From the NCBI RefSeq assembly GCF_963576675.1, contig NC_088911.1, forward strand, positions 76,103,256-76,167,255: 64,000 bases of DNA, in the 5' to 3' direction. Origin of the DNA: Euphorbia lathyris. Lineage: Eukaryota; Streptophyta; Magnoliopsida; Malpighiales; Euphorbiaceae. The stretch's first letter is position 1. Each line of letters begins with the position of its first letter. Of this stretch, positions 28,601 to 35,709 are shown piece by piece. The notes under the pieces were generated by a model. The model was not told the DNA's origin, did no database searches, and saw only the letters and a list, made by a program, of their open reading frames with translations. The position numbers were made by a program, and so were the translations under genes.

Positions 28601-31526
28601 CCCATGTATTCTAGTGTATTACATGGTCTGTTACATGGTATCAGAGCCTTGTTTCGGCTTCTGTACTCGGTTTATGGATTGAGATTCCAGAATTTGTTTT
28701 CTGCTTTGTGAGCAGAATTTATGGGTTCGTATTTTTGGGCTGTTTCTTTCAGCATTACTGTCTGCCTTGCGAGCAGACTGTTTGGATCTAGGGTTCCAAG
28801 TCTAAGTTCTTCTTCCGCTGCCGCCTCTCTGTTTCCGTCCTGCCTGTCCGGTGAATCTCCATTTGTGTTGATGTTGCTGGCAGCCTCTTGTGATGATATT
28901 TTAAATGGGTTCTGCTTTTCCGTTTCCAACGAGGATTGTTGTTCCGTTGTTGTCTCGTCGTCTACCTTCTGCCTGACCGATTTGTTCTTCTGAGTTGCGT
29001 CTCCAGGATTATACTTTATATTCTAAAGTATCTTAAGCTTTTTGTTTTCAGTTGTATTGTTTGGAAGACTATGTTATCTATATCTTTAGCAAGTTAAGCA
29101 TGATTAAAATCCATGCTTCAGCTTGAGGGGGAATGTTACAAAATAAGTCAATGTAATTAATGAATAGCATGCCTAAGGCTGCTGTAGGACTGCTAGAGCT
29201 GCTGGTAGGGTCAGTTTGTCTCCTTGATTGAAGGAGAACCTTGTATATATATGTGTATTGCTCTTAAATAAAATATATTCATGTAGGCTCTTAATCTACA
29301 TGGTATCCCATGTATTCTAGTGTATTACATGGTCTGTTACACCATGCAATTCTCATATGGTTAATTTTTTATTTATTTATTTTAATTTTTCATTTGCTGT
29401 TATTATTTATTGACATTGATTCATTTGGATGATCCCAAATGTTACTCTGCAGGCACATATTCGAACGTTCGGTGGGAGGATAATGGAAACTATTTTAAGT
29501 CTGAGATTCTTTATATTCCAGTATGGTATTGTCTACAAGTTAGATATACAAGGAAACAATACATCATTATCGGTAACAGCTCTCCTTGGATCATTCATAT
29601 TATATGCTACATTTTCATTAATTCTACATCATAACTGTGATACTACTTTATTGACTTCTTTGTCTGGAGTATCCTATCTCCAGTTTTTCTACTGCTATCT
29701 TCTTTTTATCCACTCGATGGAGATCTTAATTCTTTCTGGTTGATATTTGGTCTAGGTGTATGGGTTTTCATGGATTGTTCTGGCTGTGCTTATAATCCTT
29801 TTCAAGGTGCAATATTATGACTTATTAAACCCCGATCATTGGGAATAAATGTTGTTGTGCCTTTGCATATGGTTTGGATATTAATAAACGCTGTTGCGTT
29901 TCACAGGTATTCACCTTCAGTCAGAAGATATCTGTCAATTTTCAGCTTTTGCTGCGGTTCATCCAAGGAGTCTCCTTCTTGTTGGCGTTCGCGGGTTTGG
30001 CTGTTGCAGTTATTTTAACAGATTTGTCAGTTGCAGACATTTTTGCTTGCATCCTAGCATTTATACCTACTGGATGGGGAATTCTATCTGTGAGTTCTCA
30101 TAAACTCGAGTGTATTTTTCTTAATGTTTTATCTTATGAAATGTGATGAATTCTTACTAGAAAAACAATGTCTCTAGGCTCTTTGCATTTCAAAAATCTT
30201 AATCGTGCTTTATGGGTCTACTCGTATTAGATCAACATAATTTTCATGGACAAAATTCTTATTGATAAAGGGTCAATTTGGCTGTTAATTTGGTTCGCCG
30301 AGTCAATTTGCCCAAAAATCAACTTAGTTTAATAATTTGGTCCTTCAACTCGTCTTTTTTTTGTCAAATTAATCCATAAAGGTGTGTCAAAAAAATAACA
30401 TGTCTAAAAGCCATAAATTATATGTTTACATATGTTACTTCTGCACTAATTTGACCAAATATGTCTTGTTTGGGAATAATTGATACCCAGAGTTCATTTT
30501 AGAACTCAATCCTGTGAGCCAAGTCGAATGGGAAAATTGACACTTCATCCAAATTCTTTTTATCATGAATGGTATACTTGGAGTCGAGTCCTTCAAGGTG
30601 TTGTTATATTAAGTGCGCCTGCTTTTCACAATCTTGGTGTTCGTCATGCTGGAGTATAAACTAGTAATGCTGCATTGCAAACTATTTGAATATTGGTTCT
30701 ACTTTTGAGTAGCTCGCTTCCTTAAGTGTAGCTGAGTTTCTGTTTATTTCATTTGTTATATATGGTATTTAAATAATGATACCAATTTACTGTATCCTAA
30801 GAGATATAAATTCCAACTCGTAGGTTGGAGCTTATTCTAGCTTTATATGTAATTGTGTGAGGCTTGAACTCGATCACAAGTATCTTATTGAATTGAGCTT
30901 TGTCAAATATAATAATAATAAAAAACCTACTCTTGGAACCTTGGCTATCAGCATAAGCTTTTGGATTGAATGATTGTTCGACATGGTACCAGACTCGCTT
31001 AGACCAAGAAGTCTAGAGTTCGAGTCCTAGCAACCCGGTTTATTGAATAAATTTCAGAATAATGTAAGCGAGTCTATGCTTGTATGCTTCAAGCCCTAAG
31101 GGAATTCACATCGGCGGTGTGTTAGAAATGATAAAACTATTCTTGGAACCTTACCTATCAGCATAAGCTTTTGAGGTTGAATGTTACTTACAGAAAGGTG
31201 AATCTTAGATTGAGAATGTCTATTGTGGACTGCACAGTGTGCTTCTTTACCAACTCATTTTAATGATAGGAGTGTTATTTTATTTTCAGATTGCTGCTGC
31301 ATGGAAGCCTCTGATGAAGAAACTTGGATTATGGAAATCCATCCGTTCAATTGCCCGCCTATATGATGCTGGGATGGGAATGATTATCTTTATTCCAATA
31401 GCCTTATTTTCGTGGTTTCCATTTGTATCAACATTCCAAACCAGGCTCATGTTCAACCAAGCCTTCAGCCGAGGATTGGAAATTTCTCTAATTCTTGCTG
31501 GAAACAACGCCAACAATGGCATATGA
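1222..31526 (+). CDS. CALS10/GSL8-like: Callose synthase, GSL8/CALS10 type (5' part outside window; 39 exons seen)
   Basis: Plasma-membrane enzyme polymerising UDP-glucose into 1,3-beta-glucan (callose); in Arabidopsis GSL8 acts in cell-plate and plasmodesmatal callose. Exons by splice sites and frame: 1222-1344, 1581-1683, 1842-1965, 2261-2450, 2610-2662, 2992-3052, 3127-3211, 4569-4618, 6433-6519, 6725-6810, 7236-7260, 8708-8802, 12726-12807, 13958-14118, 14212-14332, 14902-14999, 15086-15176, 15268-15428, 15528-15637, 16798-16932, 17959-18027, 18112-18289, 18435-18549, 19801-19920, 21733-21848, 21929-22012, 22106-22218, 24064-24116, 24183-24359, 24899-24946, 25352-25510, 26822-26935, 27024-27112, 27197-27355, 27436-27538, 29453-29572, 29756-29806, 29907-30089, 31290-31526. 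All phases fit: 1442 codons plus stop. About 460 N-terminal residues are missing, judged from the family's roughly 1900. The C-terminus (EISLILAGNN...) and the many-exon structure favour GSL8 over GSL10. No frameshift or stop is seen. Confidence 0.93.
2046..2208. mobile_element. Foldback MITE in intron 3
   Basis: Two arms of about 60 bp are inverted copies of each other. The left arm reads TCACATGGACCTTAATGA followed by TTTGGTCATTCACCGTTAGA; the right arm carries the reverse complement, ending TCATTAAGGTGCATGTGA. The centre is only about 40 bp. I could not settle a target-site duplication, so the superfamily is unassigned. Confidence 0.7.
2934..2950. repeat. (TA)n microsatellite
   Basis: Pure TA tract in intron 5. 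Similar simple repeats lie at about 23994-24017 (TA), 3955-3968, 16939-16963, 25600-25629 and 26960-26980 (TC). Confidence 0.8.
3127..24116 (+). CDS. Callose synthase exons 7-28: large cytosolic catalytic loop
   Basis: These exons encode the long hydrophilic loop thought to hold the glucan synthase catalytic region (PF02364). Recognisable family blocks are ARRRLEFFTNSLFMDMP in exon 18, FTPYYSEIVLYSMAEL in exon 19, LRFWASYRGQTLART in exon 20, VRGMMYYRKALMLQSYLER in exon 21, EGKPENQNHAIVFTRGNA in exon 24, SVSSLASFMSNQETSFVTLG in exon 26 and VRMHYGHPDVFDRVFHITRG in exon 27. Exon 11 (7236-7260) is a 25-bp microexon. Exon 10 and exon 27 end at GC donors. The intervening introns carry most of the small mobile elements in the window. 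Confidence 0.9.
5397..5612 (+). mobile_element. tRNA-derived SINE (Au-like) with 15-bp target-site duplication, intron 8
   Basis: The element proper is 5412-5597. It starts with GAGGGCGAGCCTTGGCGCAA, which contains a pol III A-box, followed by a B-box-like segment (AGATTCGAGTCAT). The 3' half has the Au-family-like block ACACCCTTGTGGTGGGACCC and ends GCCGCCCT. Perfect direct repeats ATGGACTTACTAATC flank it at 5397-5411 and 5598-5612. The insertion is in the same orientation as the gene. Confidence 0.9.
5788..6240. mobile_element. Non-autonomous DNA element, family 1 copy a (intron 8)
   Basis: The ends are short inverted repeats: ACTATGTTACATGGAAAC at the left and the reverse complement of ACTATGTTGCACGGAAAC at the right. 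The interior resembles 20422-20892 along its whole length, including GGAAACGA followed by TTCCCAAATTTT. I found no clean target-site duplication. A hAT-like origin is a guess. Confidence 0.55.
6811..6812 (+). other. GC splice donor of intron 10
   Basis: Exon 10 must end GACAG at 6810 to keep the frame into the 25-bp exon 11, and the intron starts GCAAGA. This matches the usual form of a GC-AG intron. Confidence 0.75.
6849..7125 (+). mobile_element. Very small LTR element (SMART/TRIM-like), intron 10
   Basis: Two near-identical direct repeats of about 70 bp lie at 6849-6918 and 7057-7125. The first begins TGTCAGATATTA and ends CCATGACA, giving TGTCA/TGACA termini. Directly after it is TGGTATCAGAGCC (6919-6931), the usual copia primer-binding site for initiator methionine tRNA. 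The interior is only about 140 bp and holds no reading frame. The second repeat has lost the terminal CA. Confidence 0.75.
9090..11460 (-). pseudogene. Decayed Ty1/copia retrotransposon in intron 12
   Basis: On the - strand, 11192-10800 resembles the end of copia integrase (KLNPKALKCVFLGYSCLQKG). The stretch 10560-10315 resembles the start of reverse transcriptase (KARLVAKGYAQTYGVDTFS, ending DINNAFLHG). The frame is broken by stops and shifts and most of pol and gag is missing. On the left, CTCCCCTCAAGCTGGAG at 9253 looks like the polypurine tract beside a terminal repeat ending TGTAACA. On the right, TGGCTCTGA near 11414 is a decayed primer-binding site. A SINE has inserted into it at 9884. 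Confidence 0.75.
9866..10100 (+). mobile_element. tRNA-derived SINE (Au-like) with 18-bp target-site duplication, inside copia remnant
   Basis: The element proper is 9884-10082, full length, beginning GAGGGCGAGCCTTGGCGCAA. It has the B-box GGTTCGAGTCT and ends with GGGCCGCCC plus a T tract. Direct repeats TATTGTCTACATATACGA flank it at 9866-9883 and 10083-10100. It is younger than the copia remnant it interrupts. Confidence 0.92.
12120..12665. mobile_element. Long-TIR Mutator-like MITE 1, intron 12
   Basis: The element is about 12129-12656 (roughly 530 bp). The arms are long imperfect inverted repeats, beginning GGTAAAATGCAAATGAGAGT at the left and ending ATTGCATTTTACC at the right; both contain TATTGTTTCACTAT. 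The flanks CTAATTTGA and TTAATTCGA look like a diverged 9-bp target-site duplication, which would fit the Mutator superfamily. No transposase is present. Confidence 0.65.
13649..13846 (-). mobile_element. tRNA-derived SINE (Au-like), 5'-truncated, with 18-bp target-site duplication, intron 13
   Basis: The element proper is 13667-13828 on the - strand. It ends GGGCCGCCC (seen on the + strand as GGGCGGCCC) and lacks about the first 30 bases, including the A-box, as expected from incomplete target-primed reverse transcription. Direct repeats TACTTTGTTATGCTAAAA flank it at 13649-13666 and 13829-13846. Confidence 0.9.
14630..14760. repeat. Fragment of non-autonomous family 1 (intron 15)
   Basis: CACTATGTTGCATGGAA near 14634 and GGACACCAAGAAATGATATT near 14721 match the end and the interior of the repeat at 5788-6240. 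The rest is missing or diverged. Confidence 0.4.
16190..16669. mobile_element. Long-TIR Mutator-like MITE 2 with 9-bp target-site duplication, intron 19
   Basis: The element is 16199-16660 (462 bp). Long inverted arms include GTGGTATCCAAAATTTTG at the left and the reverse complement near 16620. The termini are GGATTAAAG and CTTTATGCC. A perfect 9-bp direct repeat TAAATGTTA flanks it at 16190-16198 and 16661-16669. The length of the duplication and the long arms fit a non-autonomous Mutator-like element. Confidence 0.8.
18628..18776 (+). repeat. Old diverged SINE remnant, intron 23
   Basis: The order of weak matches follows the Au-like SINE 3' half: GATGGTCCCGGGTT, then CAGTAGACCTTTCTCCCC, then AAGCAGGGAGTCC, then GTTGTCGCCCTTT. 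The 5' part is not recognisable. No target-site duplication was found. Confidence 0.4.
20255..21000. repeat. Diverged direct-repeat pair with an inserted non-autonomous element, intron 24
   Basis: Stretches near 20290-20370 and 20928-21000 are diverged copies (both contain GGCTAGTTA, then a TTTATAAGTG-like piece, then an AGAGRTGYC-like piece and a TTGGGTG-like piece). Between them, about 20422-20892 is a second copy of the repeat at 5788-6240, ending AAGGTTTCCGTGCAA. The outer pair may be terminal repeats of a tiny old LTR element. Confidence 0.45.
22219..22220 (+). other. GC splice donor of intron 27
   Basis: Exon 27 ends GCAG at 22218, and the intron begins GCATGC. Joining to GGTTCAATTC at 24064 gives the conserved YAGFNSTLRQG. 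No GT donor keeps the frame. Confidence 0.65.
23126..23504. mobile_element. Long-TIR Mutator-like MITE 3, intron 27
   Basis: Inverted arms of more than 100 bp. The left begins GGATAAATAATTTATTAGTC; the right ends GACTAATAAATTATTTACCC. Both arms carry the GTAACRCA and TTAGYCC blocks. The flanks are TA-rich, so the target-site duplication cannot be read. The ends resemble those of MITEs 1 and 2. Confidence 0.7.
24183..31526 (+). CDS. Callose synthase exons 29-39: C-terminal membrane domain
   Basis: Exon 29 contains VGKGRDVGLNQIALFEGKVA and the start of the C-terminal hydrophobic bundle. Further helices follow in exons 30, 31, 32, 34, 37, 38 and 39 (FFRMMSFYFTTVGFYF, LTVLTVYIFLYG, FQIGIFTAVPMILGFILEQG, LEVVLLLIVYLAYGY, VSFLLAFAGLAVAVIL). 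The conserved block FGRTILHGGARYQATGRGFV spans exons 32-33. The stop codon is at 31524-31526. Exon 35 and exon 36 are separated by an intron that holds a complete TRIM. Exons 36-39 lie inside the first copy of the 11.5-kb duplication. Confidence 0.9.
25975..26628 (+). repeat. Ancient tandem duplication inside intron 31
   Basis: About 25975-26275 and 26303-26628 are diverged head-to-tail copies. Shared pieces in order are TAGCATAATGARTTCCTGTTA, then AAGTTTTCTTCACAT or its variant, then TGATGYAGTTGAATTATGAT, then a TGTCAYGCT-like end. Nothing is coding in it. Confidence 0.6.
28423..29346 (+). mobile_element. Intact TRIM (terminal-repeat retrotransposon in miniature), intron 35
   Basis: LTRs of 208 bp lie at 28428-28635 and 29134-29341, starting TGTTACAAAATAAG and ending GGTCTGTTACA. 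The two LTRs differ at two positions that I can see (GGGCTG/GGACTG and GTTTATT/GTGTATT). The primer-binding site TGGTATCAGAGCC starts at 28636, and a polypurine tract (GAGGGGGAA) ends at 29133. A 5-bp target-site duplication CCATG flanks it at 28423-28427 and 29342-29346. The 498-bp interior has no gag or pol, so it must have moved with proteins supplied by another element. Confidence 0.95.
30901..31190 (+). mobile_element. Very small LTR element (SMART/TRIM-like), intron 38, copy 1
   Basis: Related direct repeats lie at 30901-30983 and about 31120-31190 (shared CTTGGAACCTT and CTATCAGCATAAGCTTTT). TGGTACCAGACTC, a decayed primer-binding site, follows the first. The interior shares TGCTTCAAGCCC-type sequence with the element at 6849-7125, so both belong to one broad family. 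The duplicate is at about 42415-42704. Confidence 0.6.
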
Positions 31527-32168
31527 TAAGAGTCCATGGTATGTTTCAATGGTAAAACATTCTCATGCATACGTGGCATCCAGATGTTAAGTGTTCTTAG
31601 CTTTGGTCATCATTAACACGATTATTGTCTTTTAATTGTAATCTTATGTACAGATCAAAATTTTGGTGATAATATTTTAAATTTGCTTCTGTACATAGAA
31701 ACACTCCTGTTGTGTTAGAATCCTACTTTAATTGAACTTACGTAATTGTATAACTAGTTGCTAAACAACGATAGTGTTTTTGCTTTGTTAATTTATTGGA
31801 ATATTCCGATTCATTTGTCATAGTTTGAAGAGGATATTGATAGGATTTTGTTAGTTCCCAGAAAGGAAATTGATGAATGAAAATATTTTGGTGGACAAAT
31901 TAGCAACTACTGGAGGAGAATAAGCTTCTTTGAAGAAAAATGTATTAGAGGTCTATCTGGATGAGGACGCTGCCTGCGCCGGGATGAGCTCTTTGTGTAC
32001 TAGAAAATATATAGAGAGAATAAATAGTTTCTAGCTTAAACACCTTTTCATCCCTTTGAGAAGCGCTTAGTTCTTTGGGCTATTCATAAAAAAAAGTTGG
32101 TCTTTGTGGAATTGAGCCTTGTATTAGCTTGCTAATACATTTCCTTTTAGCCTAGTCCGAATCATAAT
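31527..32168 (+). other. 3' untranslated and flanking region of callose synthase
   Basis: This AT-rich stretch follows the stop codon and holds no reading frame. It must contain the 3' UTR and the polyadenylation site, which I cannot fix. It is duplicated at 43041-43682. Confidence 0.5.
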
Positions 32169-32420
32169 TGTTACATGATTTCTATTAGAATTGAATAAAG
32201 GAATGATAAACATTGAATAGATGAACCTTGAATTCCAGAACAATGGAATGAAGCTTACAAAATAGAAAATCCCCAAATTTTTCTTAACCTAAAACTAACT
32301 CTAACTATCCTTTACATATTCGTTCAATTACAACGGATATTTTCTAATTAACATGATGAAAGTACTTAAATGCCCCTGTTCAATATAAATAATTACAAAC
32401 GGATCCTTGAGTCTTGTTAC
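32169..32420 (-). repeat. Probable 3' LTR of the RE1-like copia fragment, copy 1
   Basis: It starts TGTTACATG. Its right edge abuts CTCCTCTCAAGTTGG, which reads on the - strand as a polypurine tract (CCAACTTGAGAGGAG) just after the pol remnant. The right end lacks a clean CA, and no partner LTR exists in the window for comparison. The duplicate is at 43683-43934. Confidence 0.45.
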
Positions 32421-32425
32421 TCCTC

Positions 32426-33714
32426 TCAAGTTGGAAGGTATATTGATTGTACACCCACCTTACAAGTAAGAACAGAGAAAGATTTTGGTGGAAGAGGTTT
32501 AGTAAAAATGTCAGCAATTTTGAAAATAGTAGAAATGGCTAAAGGTTTGATAAGGCAATAAAGGAATTTTTCACGCACAAAATGGCAATCTAATTCGATG
32601 TGTTTTGTGTGTTCATGGAAAGTAGAGTTCTTGACAGTATAGAGAGCAGAAAGATTATCACAGAACAAAGGTGTTGGTTGAGGATGAGGAATATTAAGGG
32701 CTTGGAAAAGATATTGAAGCCATTGTATTTCACTAGAAACAGAGGACATTGCACGATATTCTGATTCTGATGAGGATTTAGAAACAGTTGTTTCTTACTC
32801 TTCCAACTAATGAAAGAGGTACCTAAGAAGACACAAAAGCCTGTAATAGATCTTCTTGTGTCAAGGCATGTAGCCCAATCATCATCTGAAAAAGCTTGTA
32901 GTTGAAGAGGAGAAGTAGAGGAGTAAAACAGCCATTTGCCTGGATCTTGTTTGAGATAATGGAGAATTCTCAAGGCTGCTTTGTAATGTATGTCAGTTGG
33001 TTTAGAGAGGAACTGACTTAGAGTGTTGACAGCAAAAGTGATGTCTGGTCTTGTATTAGTGAGGTAGATGAGTCTGCCAATGAGCTTTCTGTAAGAAGTA
33101 GGATCCTGGAGAGCTGTGCCTTCTTCTTTTGTCAATCTCAGAGTTGGATCCATAGGAGTGGAAACAGGTCTAGCAGCTAGCAAACCTGCATCAGAAAGAA
33201 TATCAAGAGTGTATTTTCGCTGAGAAATATTAATGCCCTTTGCTGACCTAGCAATTTCCAATCCAAGAAAGTATTTCAGGTCACCTAAATCTTTGATTTT
33301 AAATTCTAAATCAAGTAACTGTTTAATACTATCAATCTCTTGTTGATCTGTATCAGTTAATATAATGTCATCAACATATATCAACAAGATACAACTTTTA
33401 CCATTAACCATTTTAGTAAACATACTATGGTCAGCAGAAGATTGTTGATAATGATGTTGAATTAGAAAAGAAGAAAGCCTGGCAAACCATTGTTTGCTGG
33501 CTTGTTTTAATCCATAAATGGATTTTTCAAGTTTGCAAACAAGGTTTGGTTCAGGTAAAGATAAACCTGGAGGAGGTTTCATGTAAACTTCCTCATCCAA
33601 AAAACCATGCAGAAAAGCATTATTAACATCACATTGGTAAAGGGACCAATTGTTAATAGCTGCTATAGTAAGAACAAGTCTAACAGTGGTTAGCTTGACA
33701 ACAGGTGAAAAAGT
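32426..33714 (-). pseudogene. RE1-like Ty1/copia pol fragment (RT and RNase H), copy 1
   Basis: Read on the - strand from 33714, the fragment starts inside reverse transcriptase (TFSPVVKLTTVR, DVNNAFLHGF). It continues through YGLKQASKQWFARLSSFL and the catalytic LLIYVDDII to RNase H (SDDDWATCLDTRRSITGFC). A one-base deletion near 32787 breaks the frame after SWKSKKQ; the other frame resumes with SSESEYRAMSS and runs to [10 protein letters not shown] and a stop at 32426. The 5' part of the element is cut off by the LTR of SIRE-like element A at 33715. It is a different copia lineage from elements A and B. Confidence 0.88.
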
Positions 33715-34480
33715 TGTTGGTCCCGTGTGATTAGTTCAAAGGGGGGGGGGGGGGAGGTTAGGAACTAATGTAACTTTTTCGTTCTAATTAATCTTGCTGA
33801 CTTGATAATTTTGGTGAGTTTATTAACTCAGCTTTGGTCCGCTTAGCCGATCTTAATGTAAGACAGCTTTAGTCAGATGCTGACTAAGGCTGTTTCACTT
33901 GAGAGTTGGGAATTGACACTTTTGTGGTCAGCTTCCAACTCAACACTCTAATTTACTCAGTGTCAGCTTTAAACAGTTTATATGCTGAGTAGATATAACA
34001 AGCAACACATGCACATATACATATATTTAAGAGAGTTAGAAATTACTCAGTATCACTTATCCTGGTTCGGCCTCTCTGCTTACGTCCAGTCCCCAGAGTC
34101 GTCCGGGCTTTTAGAATCCAATACTGAGCCCTTTAAAGGTAGAGCACAAACCAGTTACAAGGCAGCTGAATATGCAAGAGTACATTCCTCTATTCGTTTA
34201 CTCAACTCCTACTAAGTGCTACAACCCAACACCTAGATTTCTCCACCACTGAGTATTTACAACCAAATACTCAGCACAACACTCTCAATTCACAATTGAT
34301 ACAATTTGCTCTTTTTCAGATAAAAAACACTTTAGATGATTACAAAATAATCAATCTAGCATTTACACAAGGAATAGAAAGTGGGTGTAAGATTTCTTTC
34401 TTGTTTTTGAGTGCTTTGAGCTTGGATTTTTCTCTCTTGTATATTCTGTAATTCGGCAATGATCCAAGAGAATTGCTTGT

Positions 34481-34489
34481 CCTTTTATA
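34481..34489 (-). promoter_or_regulatory. LTR promoter TATA box, element A copy 1
   Basis: TATAAAAGG on the - strand, conserved in sequence and position in the LTR of element B (55217-55225). The copy 2 counterpart is 45997-46005. Confidence 0.65.
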
Positions 34490-34850
34490 GTTGAACCTTG
34501 AGGATCAAATGATTTGAATTTAATTTGTCCGTTGAATCCAAAACGGCTCTTTTGGGGGACAAGCTTCTGGTCAGCTTCAGACGTGAAGGCCAATCTTGTT
34601 TTCTGATTTCTTCAGATGTCAGGCTTGTCTTCTTCCTACAGGCTTTGTCTTTTTGCGGCAGTTTGTCTTATAGCAGAGAACAATTGACCCATGCATCTCG
34701 GAATTTGGCTTTTGCATAATTCCAAGGCTTCGATTATTGGTGCAGACAGTTGTCGGATTTGTCTTTTAGCTAACATATCATACATGTTGTCCTGAAGATC
34801 ACTCAGCTTTACTTCGCTAGTCATTGTCTTTGATTGTCACCAAATCTTAT

Positions 34851-35028
34851 ACTGAGTTTTTTTTCACTCAGCTTCAATGGTCAGCTTCGTTCTGCAAGAT
34901 CTAGTTCTGAAGCAGACTTCTTTTATGCTGAGTTCCGTTCCACTCAGCTTCTTTGATCAGCTTCAATCTTAAGCTGTTGTTTTGAAGATGACTTATCTTC
35001 TCTTGTGCTGAGTTGCTCTTCACTCAGC
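34851..35028. promoter_or_regulatory. Array of three inverted repeats in U3, element A copy 1
   Basis: Three units share one design: CTGAGT-N8-ACTCAG at 34852-34871, GCTGAGT-N8-ACTCAGC at 34927-34948, and the same at 35007-35028. The loop or spacer is 8 nt each time, and the units are about 76 and 80 bp apart. They lie about 360-540 bp upstream of the LTR TATA box. One matching unit is in the LTR of element B at 55715-55736. The function is unknown; an enhancer site or a cruciform is possible. Confidence 0.7.
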
Positions 35029-35220
35029 TTGTGTTGTATTCTCATGCTGACTTTGACCTGTCTTAATTTTTATTTCCTTTTTCATTTATATTTATACTCA
35101 ATATTGAACAAACGGATTAGTACAATTAAATCAAAGCACTTAAATTTAATTGTCTCTTAATCATGGATTAAACTTAAATGATTTTGTCAAATCAAAATCT
35201 TGTGGAAAGGTGTTTCAACA

Positions 35221-35709
35221 AACTCCCCCATTTTGATGTTGGCAAAATATTTAATTTATGGAACTCAGTATTGAAATTCCCCATGATTGAATTACATTTT
35301 ATTCTTCTGAAATGACTCCCCCGTAAGGGTTGCATACATTGTCTTAACTTAACTCTAAACCTTCTAAGATTTAATTGAGTACTAAAAGAAGACATGTTTA
35401 TACCGACTTAGTTCAATCCTGGACTTTCTAAAATCTAATTCAGATGAACCTAGGTCAATTTTCAGAAGAGTTCAATGTTTACTCAGTTTGATATATGAAT
35501 AGTTTTTGTATCAGAGTTTATGTGTGGATGTATCAGAGTTAATGTGTACTGAGTATATTTTTAATTTGAATTTATTTGTTTGTTCAATTTTAGACAGATC
35601 AGCATATAGTATAAAAGTAAGCATCACTAATTAAAAACAATGTGAATAAAAGATGCTTAAGATGTTATACATGGTCAGCATACAAAATACACAGGGCAAT
35701 TTTTTAAAG
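35221..35709 (-). other. ORF3-to-LTR spacer with polypurine tract, element A copy 1
   Basis: Holds the polypurine tract next to the LTR (GGGGGAGTT on the - strand at 35221-35229) and a second GGGGGAGT at 35315-35322. Both are conserved in element B. No reading frame is convincing. The duplicate is 46737-47225. Confidence 0.7.

Larger units (their letters stand above)
33715..35220 (-). repeat. 3' LTR of SIRE-like copia element A, copy 1 (1506 bp)
   Basis: The ends are TGTTG (33715) and CAACA (35220), perfect 5-bp inverted termini. The adjoining AACTCCCCCATTTTGATG is a polypurine tract on the - strand. A TATA box (CCTTTTATA on +, TATAAAAGG on -) at 34481-34489 divides U3 (higher coordinates) from R/U5. 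The inner end has a run of 14 G. The bases before it, AAAGT at 33710-33714, would be the target-site duplication, but the other end lies outside the window. Confidence 0.9.

Noticed and set aside
28721..28993. 90-codon open frame inside the TRIM (and the antisense frame at 28672-28929)
   Set aside because: No similarity to Gag or Pol, and both strands are open over the same stretch. TRIM interiors are normally noncoding.
30240..30480. Possible fourth long-arm MITE (GGGTCAATTTGGCTG..., TTTGGTCCTTCAACTC)
   Set aside because: The wording is similar to the MITE arms but I could not find a matching inverted arm or a target duplication.
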